Positions 9,215 through 17,280 of a DNA stretch of 64,000 nt are shown here, in pieces. The stretch is from RCC90-49c sp051016155 (GTDB lineage: Bacteria > Bacteroidota > Bacteroidia > Cytophagales > Amoebophilaceae). Position numbers and translations under genes: made by a program. The notes under the pieces were generated by a model. That model saw nothing but the letters and a program-made list of their open reading frames with translations. It made no database searches and was not told the DNA's origin. How positions within the stretch are numbered: the first letter of the stretch is position 1; every line of letters starts with the position of its first letter. The stretch is taken from positions 1-64,000 of the forward strand of contig CP136537.1 of assembly GCA_051016155.1 (NCBI GenBank). The letters run 5' to 3'.

Positions 9215-10028
9215 TGTCTCGTCCTAAAATAGGTTGACAGTTTTAAAATTAGTCCTGTTAGAAATTTACAATTTTGATTTAGTCCTGACATAGCTTTACA
9301 CTGATTGTCTAGTGCTATGGATCGCTTGGATCATGGGCTAGGGGGGATCGCCTGGCCTACCTTGATCCTGATACTTATTCTTCCACAGACGCACACGTTT
9401 TGAGCTTGCTGCATGTGAGGCCGACGGAGACATATATCCTAGGCTCATATGCGGACGCTCTTCGTTATAATAGCTCACTGCTTCCTTGAGAACCTTTTGC
9501 CCTTCTGATAGGCTTGATACTTTATAGGCCCTCAAATACTCCTGTTTCAATATCCCATTCACACGCTCGGCTATACTATTGTCCAAGGGAGACCCTTTTG
9601 CCCTCATGCTGATACGAATCCCATGGGCTGTTAACTCCGCTAGGTAATCTTTACTACAATACTGTACCCCACGATCTGAGTGATGGATCAGCGACATAGA
9701 CACCCCCTTAACACTTAACAAGGCCATTTTCAGGGCCTGCAACGTTTCCTTGGCTGCCAAACTCGTCGACACAGGGTAGCCTACTATCTTTCTTGAGTAT
9801 GCATCCGTTATTAGACTTATGTATAAGTAACCATGCCCTGTAGGGCAATACGTTATATCACTTACCCACAGCTGATTCGGGCCGCCTACTTCCAAATTCC
9901 TTATCAGATTGGGATACTTCACTAGCCAGTGAGCAGATTGCGTTGTACGAACGCTTCGCTTTTTACGCCTAACCAGTAGGTTGTTCGCTGACAATAAGTC
10001 AAATAATGCGTCTCTCCCCAGTTTTATT
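9215..10028 (-). mobile_element. IS3-family element, 5'-truncated copy
   Basis: The segment matches the full copy at 43683-46831 almost base for base from the terminal TTGTCTCGTCC up to 10028. The match then breaks at GTTTTATT, next to an IS200-type element. The orfA half and the second terminal repeat are missing, and the sequence beyond the IS200 copy does not resume IS3. The copies differ by a few bases, including one extra G in the run near the transposase stop. Confidence 0.85.
9338..10028 (-). pseudogene. IS3-family transposase OrfB, N-terminally truncated
   Basis: This is the DDE catalytic half of an IS3 OrfB transposase. It retains WVSDITYC, HHSDRGVQYCS and SPLDNSIAERVNGILKQEY, which hold the D, D and E of the active site, and the YNEERPHMSLGYMSP tail. 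The frame runs off the broken end at 10028, where the intact copy (43799-44548) continues through KLGRDALFDLL to the orfA junction. A one-base insertion near the end removes the last two residues seen in the other copy. Without its N-terminus and orfA it should be inactive. Confidence 0.85.
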
Positions 10029-10052
10029 GGTCTCAGTCGCTAGTACAAAACT

Positions 10053-10602
10053 ATGCACTTTCAGTGCAAGACTTCCAGTTGCTACACACTTCCTCTGCAT
10101 GCTAGATTTGGATGATGAGTAAGGAATCAAGACGTAGTAGCCACACAATCTCCTGGTTGACAGCCCATATAGTCTGGGTTACTAAATACCGTTATCATGT
10201 TCTCAAGGGAGATGTTCAAACTAGATGTCGTGATCTGATTCAGCAGATCTGTGATGCAGAAGACGTAAAGATTTTGAAAGGAGTTATAAGTAAAGATCAT
10301 GTACATCTGCATATCAAATATTCTCCTTCTCAATCGATCAGTGAGTTGGTAAAACGCCTGAAAGGTCGTACATGGCGAAGAGTTCAGGAGGAGTTTTCCG
10401 CATTGAAGAAGAGCTATTGGGGCAAACATTTCTGGTCAATAGGTGATGGGGGCTGGAGCACAGGTAACATAACAGATGAAATGGTAGAATTGTATCTAAA
10501 TCATCACAGTGGACCGTCCAATGTCTCCCTTGAGAACTTTATATTAGATTAAGATTTTCAATCTTATCCTTTTAAAAGAACCTATGCACTTTCAGTGCAT
10601 AG
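10053..10602 (+). mobile_element. IS200-type element with matching end hairpins
   Basis: The element is bounded by two copies of one hairpin. The left copy, TGCACT-TTC-AGTGCA at 10054-10068, and the right copy, CTATGCACT-TTC-AGTGCATAG at 10582-10602 (perfect 9-bp stem), flank a Y1 transposase gene. Subterminal hairpins are expected for IS200/IS605 elements, which transpose as single strands. Exact ends are not certain; the left end may reach 10029, where the IS3 copy is cut. Confidence 0.7.
10112..10552 (+). CDS. tnpA: IS200/IS605-family Y1 transposase TnpA
   Basis: The 146-residue transposase belongs to the HUH single-strand type. It has the metal-binding HUH motif in KDHVHLHI (residues 61-68) and the helix ITDEMVELYLNHH, whose tyrosine corresponds to the catalytic one. 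Length is usual. The segment FWSIGDGGWSTGN differs from the more usual GYGAW-like form in this subgroup, away from the catalytic tyrosine. No tnpB is present. The gene looks intact. It sits between the cut IS3 copy and infC. Confidence 0.88.
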   Translation: MMSKESRRSSHTISWLTAHIVWVTKYRYHVLKGDVQTRCRDLIQQICDAEDVKILKGVISKDHVHLHIKYSPSQSISELVKRLKGRTWRRVQEEFSALKKSYWGKHFWSIGDGGWSTGNITDEMVELYLNHHSGPSNVSLENFILD

Positions 10603-10671
10603 TATTTTCAGTTTTAGAAACTTATGTTGATATTTGTTGCCTTTCTGAATGCTTCCTAAAACCTGCTAGCT

Positions 10672-11223
10672 ATTCGTAAACCAAAGAAACCAGTATTCCG
10701 AAGAAGGGTTGAAGAACCCTATAAAGTGAACCAAAGAATTACTGCGCCTGAAGTAAGGGTAGTAGGTGACAATGTAGACGTGGGTGTCTACTCCCTGCAA
10801 GAAGCGCTGCGCATAGCAGATCGCCAGGAGCTAGACTTGGTAGAAATATCTCCTAATGCGGATCCTCCTGTGTGCAAGGTGGTCGACTATTCCAAGTTCA
10901 AGTACGAGCAGAAAAAGAAACAGAAAGAGATCAAGGCCAAGGCACAAAAGACCGTGGTCAAAGAAATTCGGTTCGGGCCCAACACAGATGAGCATGACTT
11001 CAATTTTAAGTTGAAGCACGCTACCAAGTTCCTTGACGACGGGGCCAAAGTCAAAGTGGTGGTACACTTTATGGGTAGAACCATCGCCTTTAAAGAAAGA
11101 GGACAACTGCTGTTGCTAAAATTTGCGCAAGCCCTAGAAACGCATGGAAAAATAGAGCAACTGCCCAAAATGGAAGGTAGACGCATGATCCTTTACTTAT
11201 CTCCTAAGCTGGCCAAGAAATAA
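10672..11223 (+). CDS. infC: Translation initiation factor IF-3, probable AUU start
   Basis: IF-3 binds the 30S subunit and checks the start codon. The N-terminal domain (RITAPEVRVVGDN, residues ~22-34) and C-terminal domain (KEIRFGPNTDEHDFNFKLKH, then VVVHFMGRTIAF) are complete. A GTG at 10726 would open the gene, but the frame continues upstream as IRKPKKPVFRRRVEEPYK. This matches the usual basic lead of Bacteroidota IF-3, and begins with ATT at 10672, four codons after a TAA. IF-3 mRNAs are known for AUU starts used in self-regulation, so ATT 10672 (183 residues) is preferred; GTG 10726 gives 165. It heads infC-rpmI-rplT. Confidence 0.9.
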   Translation: MRKPKKPVFRRRVEEPYKVNQRITAPEVRVVGDNVDVGVYSLQEALRIADRQELDLVEISPNADPPVCKVVDYSKFKYEQKKKQKEIKAKAQKTVVKEIRFGPNTDEHDFNFKLKHATKFLDDGAKVKVVVHFMGRTIAFKERGQLLLLKFAQALETHGKIEQLPKMEGRRMILYLSPKLAKK

Positions 11224-11263
11224 GCGTACAGCCTCAGAGATACAAGAATCTAAAAGAAATAAA

Positions 11264-11458
11264 ATGCCGAAAGTAAAAACACATTCAGGAGCAAAGAAAA
11301 GGTTTAGCCTCACAGGCACTGGCAAGATTAAACGTGCGCACGCCTTTAAGAATCACGAGCTAGACAAGAAGCAGACCAAGCAAAAAAGAAGGCTTACCCA
11401 CAAGACGCTGGTGCACAAGGCAGACACGCCCAGAGTGAAGAAGATGCTGAATGTCTGA
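11264..11458 (+). CDS. rpmI: 50S ribosomal protein L35
   Basis: The 64-residue basic protein has the L35 pattern: MPKVKTHSGAKKRFSLTGTG at the start and KKQTKQKRRLTHKTLV in the middle. It is a component of the large ribosomal subunit. The position 40 bases after infC and before rplT is the conserved bacterial operon order. Confidence 0.96.
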   Translation: MPKVKTHSGAKKRFSLTGTGKIKRAHAFKNHELDKKQTKQKRRLTHKTLVHKADTPRVKKMLNV

Positions 11459-11509
11459 GAACTAGGGGGATACTACTCCCTGCACCAAGATAAGTCTACT
11501 CGTAAAATT

Positions 11510-11528
11510 TCCCTCCTCGCTGGGAGGA
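11510..11528. other. Inverted repeat in the rpmI-rplT gap
   Basis: CCCTCC-TCGCT-GGGAGG forms a short GC-rich hairpin (6-7 bp stem, 5-base loop) in the 149-base gap between rpmI and rplT. It has no T-run on the plus strand, so it is more likely an RNA processing or translational control structure than a terminator. L20 regulates this operon in other bacteria; no L20-site match can be shown by eye. Confidence 0.35.
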
Positions 11529-11607
11529 GTAAGGGGTGACTGACAGGCCCCCTTAGCTAGCACGGAAATAATTTTGTGCCTCATAGATCACCTAACCGCC
11601 AAATAAA

Positions 11608-11952
11608 ATGCCCAGATCGACCAATGCTGTTGCTGCTAAGGCACGCAAAAAAAGAACCCTCAAGCTAGCCCAAGGCTATTGGGGCAGAAGAAAAAATGTA
11701 TGGACCGTCGCTAAAAACGCTGTTGAGCGTGGATTGCAGTATGCCTATCGAGACCGTAGGGTCAAGAAAAGAGAATTCAGGCAGCTCTGGAACCAACGTA
11801 TCAATGCAGCTACCCGCATGCATGGCATGTCTTACTCTGTCTTTATGGGCAAGCTACAAGCCAGCGAGGTTCTCTTGAATAGGAAGGTGCTGGCAGACCT
11901 AGCCATGAACCATCCTGCTGCTTTTGAAGCTGTGATGAAGGCAGTGGCGTGA
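11608..11952 (+). CDS. rplT: 50S ribosomal protein L20
   Basis: The 114-residue basic protein is L20, needed early in 50S assembly. It shows the family markers MPRSTNAVAAKARKKR, AQGYWGRRKNVW, YAYRDRRVKKREFRQLW and LNRKVLADLAM. Length and start are standard. It ends the infC-rpmI-rplT operon. Confidence 0.97.
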   Translation: MPRSTNAVAAKARKKRTLKLAQGYWGRRKNVWTVAKNAVERGLQYAYRDRRVKKREFRQLWNQRINAATRMHGMSYSVFMGKLQASEVLLNRKVLADLAMNHPAAFEAVMKAVA

Positions 11953-12210
11953 TTGAGTCCATTTGTTTATTGGATTATTGATTCATTGGCTTATTAGATC
12001 ATTTGATTATTGGGCTATCGCGGTTTACTAGATTATTTGATTGTTGGGCCATCGTATCATTTGGTTACTAGCCCATTGGTTTACCAAAGTAATTGCAATC
12101 ATTTCACCGATCAATCGCAAAATCACGCGATTAGTAAATCATTCAATGAGCCAAGGGCTATGCATTCTGCTGTTTTTTCAAGAGGTTGCACCTTATAGAA
12201 AAATAGCCAG
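11953..12210. repeat. Low-complexity ATTGGTTTATT-type intergenic repeats
   Basis: No gene is supported here. The first ~160 bases are a string of degenerate words such as TTATTGGATTATTGATTCAT, TTGATTATTGGGCTATCG and TTGATTGTTGGGCCATCG, the mirror (complement) of the CAATAAAC-type runs upstream of other genes. Two nearly identical ~33-base units occur in tandem around 12000-12060. Confidence 0.5.
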
Positions 12211-13170
12211 ATGAAGAAGCTTACCAGTCCGCATGATACCTACTTTGGGACCATGATGGAGCATATAGAAATAGCACAGTCCTTTTTCAAAGCACATTTA
12301 CCCAAGGAGCTAGTAGCAGCTGTTGATTGGAGAACGCTTCAGATTTATGACTCCACTAGGCGGCTTCCAGGCAGAAAGCCACTGCAGACAGATATCACGT
12401 ATCACTGCCTTACGCAAGACTCACGCGATGATATATTCTTACACGCTGAGCAGGAGCGAGGGATTGACCCGACGATCCTAGCTAGAAAGCTGCAATATAA
12501 CGCAGGGCTATACTTGAAGTATCAAAAGCAAGGCAATGAGAAGCTGCCAGTGATCGCTAGCGTGGTCGTGTATAATGGTATTGCAGAGCACTATCCTTAC
12601 AAGAAGAGCATCTATGATTATTTTGCACGACCAGACTTGGCACGGCTAGTGATGGGGAGTCCCTTTATCTTGCTCAATTTACAAGAGCACTCTGATAAGT
12701 CACTGGCAGAGCATGGGGAGAGCGGGCTGATGGAGCTGCTGCTAAAAAGGGCCCCTGCGCGCGATTTTCCTTTGTGGATGCGCTCTCACAAGGAGCTGTT
12801 GTGTAAATTGCCAGCAGATCGCTATCTTGATTCGAATTTGGACTATGTGTTGCAAGCAGGAGAGTATGAACTAGAAGAGCTAGTAGCTACTTTTGGGGAC
12901 GTATATCCCCACCTAAAAGAGACTATCATGACAGCGTTAAGTCAATTAAGAAAAAGTGCCCTGAAGGAAGGGGAACAAAAGGGCATACAGCAAGGCATAC
13001 AGCAAGGTATACAGCAAGGCATGCAACAGGGTATGCAGCAAGGCATGCAGCAAGTGGCCAAGAGCATGTTCTCTGAGCTACTCTTAGATATAGATACTGT
13101 CAAAAAAGTGACAGGCTTAAGTCAAGCAGAGCTAGAGCGATTACGGCAAGAGGTGGCCAAGAAAGTTTGA
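12211..13170 (+). CDS. Rpn-family recombination-promoting nuclease / PD-(D/E)XK transposase-like
   Basis: The 319-residue protein matches the Rpn/transposase_31 type: SPHDTYFGTMMEHIEIAQSF at residues ~6-25, the catalytic-core segment LQTDITYHCL, and YLKYQKQGNEKLPVIASVVV. In E. coli Rpn proteins are DNA endonucleases that promote recombination; here this is family knowledge only. Near the C-terminus (residues 258-281) six 4-residue units, GIQQ three times and then GMQQ three times, come from a 12-base tandem repeat. Such Gln-rich repeats are frequent in this family. A partial copy of its 3' end follows at 13176. Confidence 0.82.
   Translation: MKKLTSPHDTYFGTMMEHIEIAQSFFKAHLPKELVAAVDWRTLQIYDSTRRLPGRKPLQTDITYHCLTQDSRDDIFLHAEQERGIDPTILARKLQYNAGLYLKYQKQGNEKLPVIASVVVYNGIAEHYPYKKSIYDYFARPDLARLVMGSPFILLNLQEHSDKSLAEHGESGLMELLLKRAPARDFPLWMRSHKELLCKLPADRYLDSNLDYVLQAGEYELEELVATFGDVYPHLKETIMTALSQLRKSALKEGEQKGIQQGIQQGIQQGMQQGMQQGMQQVAKSMFSELLLDIDTVKKVTGLSQAELERLRQEVAKKV
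12982..13053 (+). repeat. 12-bp coding tandem repeat, six units
   Basis: Six in-frame units of the type GGCATACAGCAA / GGCATGCAGCAA code for GIQQ/GMQQ inside the Rpn gene. Only part of one unit (GGCATACAGCAA) remains in the downstream duplicate, so the array appears to vary in copy number. Confidence 0.85.
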
Positions 13171-13175
13171 GGTCC

Positions 13176-13325
13176 ACAGAGACTATCATGACAGCGTTAA
13201 GCCAATTAGAGACTTGGGTAAGAAAAAATGTCCTGAAGAAAGGGAAACAAAAGGGCATACAGCAAGTGACCAAGAGCATGTTCTCTGAATTACATTTAGA
13301 TATAGATACTGTCAAACATCGCTGA
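13176..13325 (+). pseudogene. Partial duplicate of the Rpn gene 3' end
   Basis: The segment repeats bases ~12919-13110 of the Rpn gene: ACAGAGACTATCATGACAGC, then AAGAGCATGTTCTCTGA and TTAGATATAGATACTGTCAA. It has a contracted tandem repeat, an extra GAGACTTGGGT stretch and scattered changes. It still holds an open frame from ATG 13188 (46 codons, MTALSQLETWVRKN to DIDTVKHR). It may be a remnant of a second Rpn copy reduced by deletion. A role as a separate small gene is doubtful. Confidence 0.65.
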
Positions 13326-13425
13326 GAGGCCCGCTACGCAAAGCCTCTTCATACGCGCCTGCTAAAAGAAACACCGACCAAGTTCAGTGTTACGCTGAAA
13401 TGTCTAAACTTAAACGCCCCAAAGC

Positions 13426-14514
13426 ATGCTTAACGCAAGAAGGCTTATATATTCATTACGCAAAAGTCGTCTAGGCTCCACGAGCAGGGCGCTAGCGGTG
13501 TTGTTCTTGCTCCTTTTGGGACAAGGATGCAGCAGTCCAGAAACTCCAGACCCTACAGGAGGGGGAGGGGGGAAAGGAACTTCTTCCTCAGATCCAAAAT
13601 CAAAAACTGATTTAAGAGGAGGGATCCCCAACGTAGGCAACACTTGTTACATGAACTCTGTGTTGCAGGTCATTGCTAGGCTATATCCTGACATTTTTAG
13701 TAGAAAAAGCAGCGCTCTGGCTCAGGCAGGGAAAGCCCTTGTAGATGCCATTAAAGATCATAAGAGAGATGCAACCAGAGAAGAAGCAGAGGCATTCCTC
13801 GATGCCTTAGTAGCTACTGGTTGGCCCATAGATGGGGGTCGCAGAAACTCACAGCAAGACCCTCAAGAATTGTTGAGTCACATATTTGATAAATTGGGTG
13901 TTCCTGGTGATATCTCATTAAGGGAAACTCAGGCCTACAAAGACTCGACTGACAAAGAAAAAAGCAATCCTATAGACACAAAAATTCACATACTTGTTGG
14001 AATATCAGGTCTTAAAGAAGAAGACAAAAGCTATGGAAATACCCTTCAAATGGTTTTAGATCAGTATTTTCTAGAAGAAGAAGTTGATTTAACAGACGCC
14101 AAAACAGGAAAGGCAAACAAGACAACACGAATCCAAGTTCCTTCGGGGATATTAGCTGTTCAAGCTGTAAGATTTGGTTGGAATAAAGCTGCTGCTGATT
14201 CTTACAAAGCCCAAGAGCATTTGGAAAAACCTTTTGAGTTAACGGTTAAGGCAGGCCATCAATACACAGACAGTGGCACACCACCGAAAGATGTTTCCTA
14301 TGCATTAAGAGCATTTATCTTGCACATGGAAGGAAACTCTCCTAAAGGAGGCCACTACACAGCTTATGTCCGTAACTGTGAAGGGCAGTGGATACTATAC
14401 AACGACGATAAGGAGGTTCTTATCAAACCAGAAAACGAAGCAGAGAAAATGGCTAGTGAAGCTTATTTGTATTTCTACAAAGAAGCTGGTGCGAGTGCCG
14501 CACCTACGCCTTAA
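13426..14514 (+). CDS. Ubiquitin-specific protease (peptidase C19) lipoprotein, probable host-directed effector
   Basis: The 362-residue protein has a lipoprotein signal (hydrophobic LAVLFLLLLGQGC, lipid Cys35), a Gly-rich spacer at 44-50, and a eukaryotic-type USP catalytic domain. The Cys box GIPNVGNTCYMNSVLQV gives catalytic Cys74. The His box GGHYTAYVRNCEGQW gives His310, followed by YNDD with the third residue Asp327 or Asp328. The QQDPQELL segment is also a USP hallmark. The finger and insert regions are short compared with eukaryotic USPs. The family removes ubiquitin from proteins. Bacteria lack ubiquitin, so a host target is inferred; USP genes are known in Amoebophilus. Neighbours (Rpn gene, yidC) give no functional link. 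Confidence 0.9.
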   Translation: MLNARRLIYSLRKSRLGSTSRALAVLFLLLLGQGCSSPETPDPTGGGGGKGTSSSDPKSKTDLRGGIPNVGNTCYMNSVLQVIARLYPDIFSRKSSALAQAGKALVDAIKDHKRDATREEAEAFLDALVATGWPIDGGRRNSQQDPQELLSHIFDKLGVPGDISLRETQAYKDSTDKEKSNPIDTKIHILVGISGLKEEDKSYGNTLQMVLDQYFLEEEVDLTDAKTGKANKTTRIQVPSGILAVQAVRFGWNKAAADSYKAQEHLEKPFELTVKAGHQYTDSGTPPKDVSYALRAFILHMEGNSPKGGHYTAYVRNCEGQWILYNDDKEVLIKPENEAEKMASEAYLYFYKEAGASAAPTP

Positions 14515-14525
14515 TCTACTACTTT

Positions 14526-14722
14526 CCCACTGGTGCAGAAGTTACTTCCGTACTAGTGGGCAATGCCGTTGCGCAAAACGAATCAATAAGCTGCTAGATC
14601 AATAAACAATTAAGCCAATAAACCCCACTGGTGCGGAAGTTACTTCCGTGTTATAATGGCCAATGTCGTTGCGCAAAATGAATAAATAGGTCAATAAACC
14701 AATAGTAAACGAGCCAATAAAA
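14526..14722 (+). repeat. Two-unit ~98-bp tandem repeat with a GGAAGTTACTTCC palindrome
   Basis: Units start at 14526 (CCCACTGGTGCAGAAGTTAC) and 14624 (CCCACTGGTGCGGAAGTTAC). Each continues with GCAATGCCGTTGCGCAAAA-like sequence and a CAATAAAC-type tail. The second unit holds a perfect CGGAAG-TTA-CTTCCG inverted repeat, the first an imperfect one. The block fills the gap between the USP gene and yidC and may hold yidC regulatory sites. Confidence 0.6.
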
Positions 14723-14738
14723 AATCAACCAATAATCA

Positions 14739-16538
14739 ATGAATAAGAATCAGCTGATAGGTCTGACGCTCATTTCTGTGATGCTCATTACCTATATGCA
14801 TTTTTTTGCCCCCCCCCCTACACAGCCCACTCCCACTACGCAGTCACAGGGTCCAGTAAGCGCCATCCAACCCACGCAGCCGCAAGAGCCTTCTTTGGCT
14901 AGTGCCATTACGCCCACTACCAGTACAGCTGCTTACGGTCCCTTTGCTGCTGCCACGCAGGGGACAGAAAAAGAGGTAGTGCTAGAGAACGAGGCCCTCC
15001 AAGTGACGCTCACTACGCGAGGAGGCAGGGTCAAGAAGGTGGTGCTCAAAAACTACCAAGACCATCAACAACAGCCCCTTACGTTGCTGGACGGGGATAG
15101 CAGCCATATGGGCTTTCAGTGGACCACGCACGATCATATACAGCTGGACACAGGCACGTTGTTCTTTGAGACCTCCGCCAACAACCAACGAGTCGAGGGG
15201 GACAGCACTGCGCAAGCCACCTTTGTGTTGCCTGTAGGGCCTGATCAGTACATCCGCCATACCTTTTCTCTACCTGGCCAAGGCTACACGCTGACGCATG
15301 GGTGGGAAATGGTAGGCTTGGGCGGTGCGCTGGCCCAGGTGCCTGCCACCTTTGTGTGGCACGACCTGGTGAGGCGTGTGGAGCAGGACATCACTGCGTG
15401 TCGCAACAAAACAACGATCAATTATTACTCTGCCGATCGCAAGTTCGATCAGCTCAAGGAGCGCTCAGATACCCCACAAGAACAGCAGCTAACAAGCTCT
15501 GTCCAGTGGGTAGGCATCAAACAACGCTTTTTCACGGCAGCGATCATTGCCCAAGAGCAAGCCTTTGCTAGTGGCTACGTAGCTACGCTACCGACTCCGC
15601 AAAGCACCGCTACGGTCAAGGAAGCACAGGTGCGGTTGACATTGCCTGATACTGATCAACAACAGGACAGCCAAGGGCAGTTCATTTTTTACTTTGGCCC
15701 GAATGACTATCGCGTCCTTAGCCAGGTTGCTGAAGGGTTTTCTAAAAACATTCCTTTGGGCTGGCCCATTGTTCGGTGGATCAACAGAGGGTTGATTATT
15801 CCCGTATTCACCTTCTTAGAGCAATACCTCAGCAGCTATGGCCTGATCATTATCTTGCTTGTCTTCTTCATCAAGCTGCTACTCCTTCCGCTCTCTTACA
15901 AATCTTATTTAGCCATGGCCCAGATGCGCGTGTTAAAGCCTGCCATAGACGCCATCAAAAACAAGCATGGCGAAGACACGCAAAAAGTACAGATGGAGCA
16001 AATGCAGCTTTATCGAGAAGTAGGCATTAATCCGCTGAGTGGTTGTGTGCCTGTGCTCCTGCAGATGCCCATTTTGTTGGCGATGTTTAACTTCTTCCCC
16101 AATGCCATTGCTTTGCGCCAACAGGGCTTTTTATGGGCGAATGATTTGTCGACCTACGATGCCATTGTTCACCTGCCTTTTAGTATCCCTGCTTATGGCA
16201 GCCATGTGAGCCTATTCACCTTGCTCATGACTGCGTCTACGCTGCTCTACACTTGGTCTAATAACCAATTGACGCCGCCCGAAGGGCCCATGAAAGTCAT
16301 GACCTACATGATGCCTATTACCTTCATGTTCATTCTGAACAGTTTTCCAGCTGGTTTGAGCTTCTACTACTTCATTTCTAACCTGATGACCTTTAGCCAG
16401 CAAAGCTTGATCAAGCAATTCGTAGACGAAGACAAAATCAAGCAAAAGCTGGAGGAGAACAAAGCCAAGCACAAAGACAAAAAGCAGTCTAAGTTTCAGC
16501 AACACCTGAAAGAAGCAATGAAGGCCCGTAGAAAGTGA
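14739..16538 (+). CDS. yidC: Membrane protein insertase YidC
   Basis: YidC inserts proteins into the inner membrane, alone or with Sec. The 599-residue protein has an N-terminal membrane segment (residues ~4-24), a Pro/Thr/Gln-rich linker, a periplasmic beta-domain (about 80-340), and the conserved core of membrane helices (YGLIIILLVFFIKLLLLPLS, then the helices around MPILLAMFNFFP and SFPAGLSFYYFISNLMT) with a basic C-terminal tail. A run of ten Cs (14809-14818) codes for the first prolines after the membrane segment, so a slip there would abolish the gene. It follows a tandem repeat; the usual pyrG neighbour is not seen. Confidence 0.95.
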   Translation: MNKNQLIGLTLISVMLITYMHFFAPPPTQPTPTTQSQGPVSAIQPTQPQEPSLASAITPTTSTAAYGPFAAATQGTEKEVVLENEALQVTLTTRGGRVKKVVLKNYQDHQQQPLTLLDGDSSHMGFQWTTHDHIQLDTGTLFFETSANNQRVEGDSTAQATFVLPVGPDQYIRHTFSLPGQGYTLTHGWEMVGLGGALAQVPATFVWHDLVRRVEQDITACRNKTTINYYSADRKFDQLKERSDTPQEQQLTSSVQWVGIKQRFFTAAIIAQEQAFASGYVATLPTPQSTATVKEAQVRLTLPDTDQQQDSQGQFIFYFGPNDYRVLSQVAEGFSKNIPLGWPIVRWINRGLIIPVFTFLEQYLSSYGLIIILLVFFIKLLLLPLSYKSYLAMAQMRVLKPAIDAIKNKHGEDTQKVQMEQMQLYREVGINPLSGCVPVLLQMPILLAMFNFFPNAIALRQQGFLWANDLSTYDAIVHLPFSIPAYGSHVSLFTLLMTASTLLYTWSNNQLTPPEGPMKVMTYMMPITFMFILNSFPAGLSFYYFISNLMTFSQQSLIKQFVDEDKIKQKLEENKAKHKDKKQSKFQQHLKEAMKARRK

Positions 16539-16584
16539 GCGAGGCGAACAATTTGAGTGGGCAAATCCACTTACGCATTAGCAT

Positions 16585-16690
16585 TGTCACTCCGTGCCTC
16601 TCCTGCTGCCATCCTGAACGCATGTGGAGTGTTTCTGTGTAGTGTAGACCACGCAGAGATTTTTCGCGCTCCTCAACATGACAAGATAGA
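16585..16690. repeat. Dispersed Bacteroidota-type intergenic repeat (copy 2)
   Basis: The yidC-nuoC gap holds TTGTCACTCCGTGCCTCTCC, GCCATCCTGAACGCATGTG and CCACGCAGAGATTTTTCGCG, ending CTCAACATGACAAGAT. It matches the copies at 385-520, 20275-20420 (inverted) and 52195-52316 (partial). Confidence 0.6.
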
Positions 16691-16733
16691 AGGTGTAAAA
16701 AGGGCTTGCGTAAGGTAAGTGAATAAGCTAGCA

Positions 16734-17228
16734 ATGACTTTTGAAGCCATAACCACTTTGTTGGCGCAAAATTTGGGGCCAGACATTCTCTTAGAGGAAG
16801 ATGCGAAAGCTACGCCCTCTGCTATTAGGGTGCCCACACAACGCATCGCTGAAGTAGGACAAGTGTTGTATACACACGAAAGAACGTATTTCGATTACTT
16901 AGCTTGCATAACAGCACTAGACAATGGGCCTGCAGCAGGCACGTTGGAAGTAATCTATCACCTCTACTCTATCCCTTACAACCTACAGCTGATGCTCAAG
17001 ATCTGCGTCACCAGGAATTTGCCTGGCACGCCCTTGCCCAAAGTGCCCTCAGTGAGCCATATCTGGCGCAGTGCTGACTGGCACGAACGCGAGACTTATG
17101 ACTTGATGGGCATTCATTTTACAGGTCATCCAGACCTGCGGCGTATTTTTTTGCCTGCTGACTGGCAAGGTCATCCACTCAGAAAAGACTACGAAGCGCA
17201 GCAGGAATACCATGGCATTCAGGTATGA
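16734..17228 (+). CDS. nuoC: NADH-quinone oxidoreductase subunit C (lone gene)
   Basis: NuoC is a peripheral-arm subunit of complex I. The protein carries the 30-kDa subunit signature SADWHERETYDLMGIHFTGH followed by LRRIFLPADW and HPLRKDYE. ATG 16734 (MTFEAITTLLAQN, 164 residues) is preferred over an upstream GTG at 16719. In most Bacteroidota nuoC lies between nuoB and nuoD; here neither neighbour is present, so the nuo operon has been split by rearrangement or the gene is isolated. The reading frame looks intact, which argues that complex I is still used. Confidence 0.92.
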   Translation: MTFEAITTLLAQNLGPDILLEEDAKATPSAIRVPTQRIAEVGQVLYTHERTYFDYLACITALDNGPAAGTLEVIYHLYSIPYNLQLMLKICVTRNLPGTPLPKVPSVSHIWRSADWHERETYDLMGIHFTGHPDLRRIFLPADWQGHPLRKDYEAQQEYHGIQV

Positions 17229-17280
17229 AGGGAGTTGCCCTAGAGATTTCTGCCTTAGGCCATCCAGGGCGAGAATGTTT

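Noticed and set aside
12982..13053. Repeat array taken as a possible CRISPR
   Set aside because: Units are 12 bases, contiguous and in frame in a coding gene; there are no spacers.
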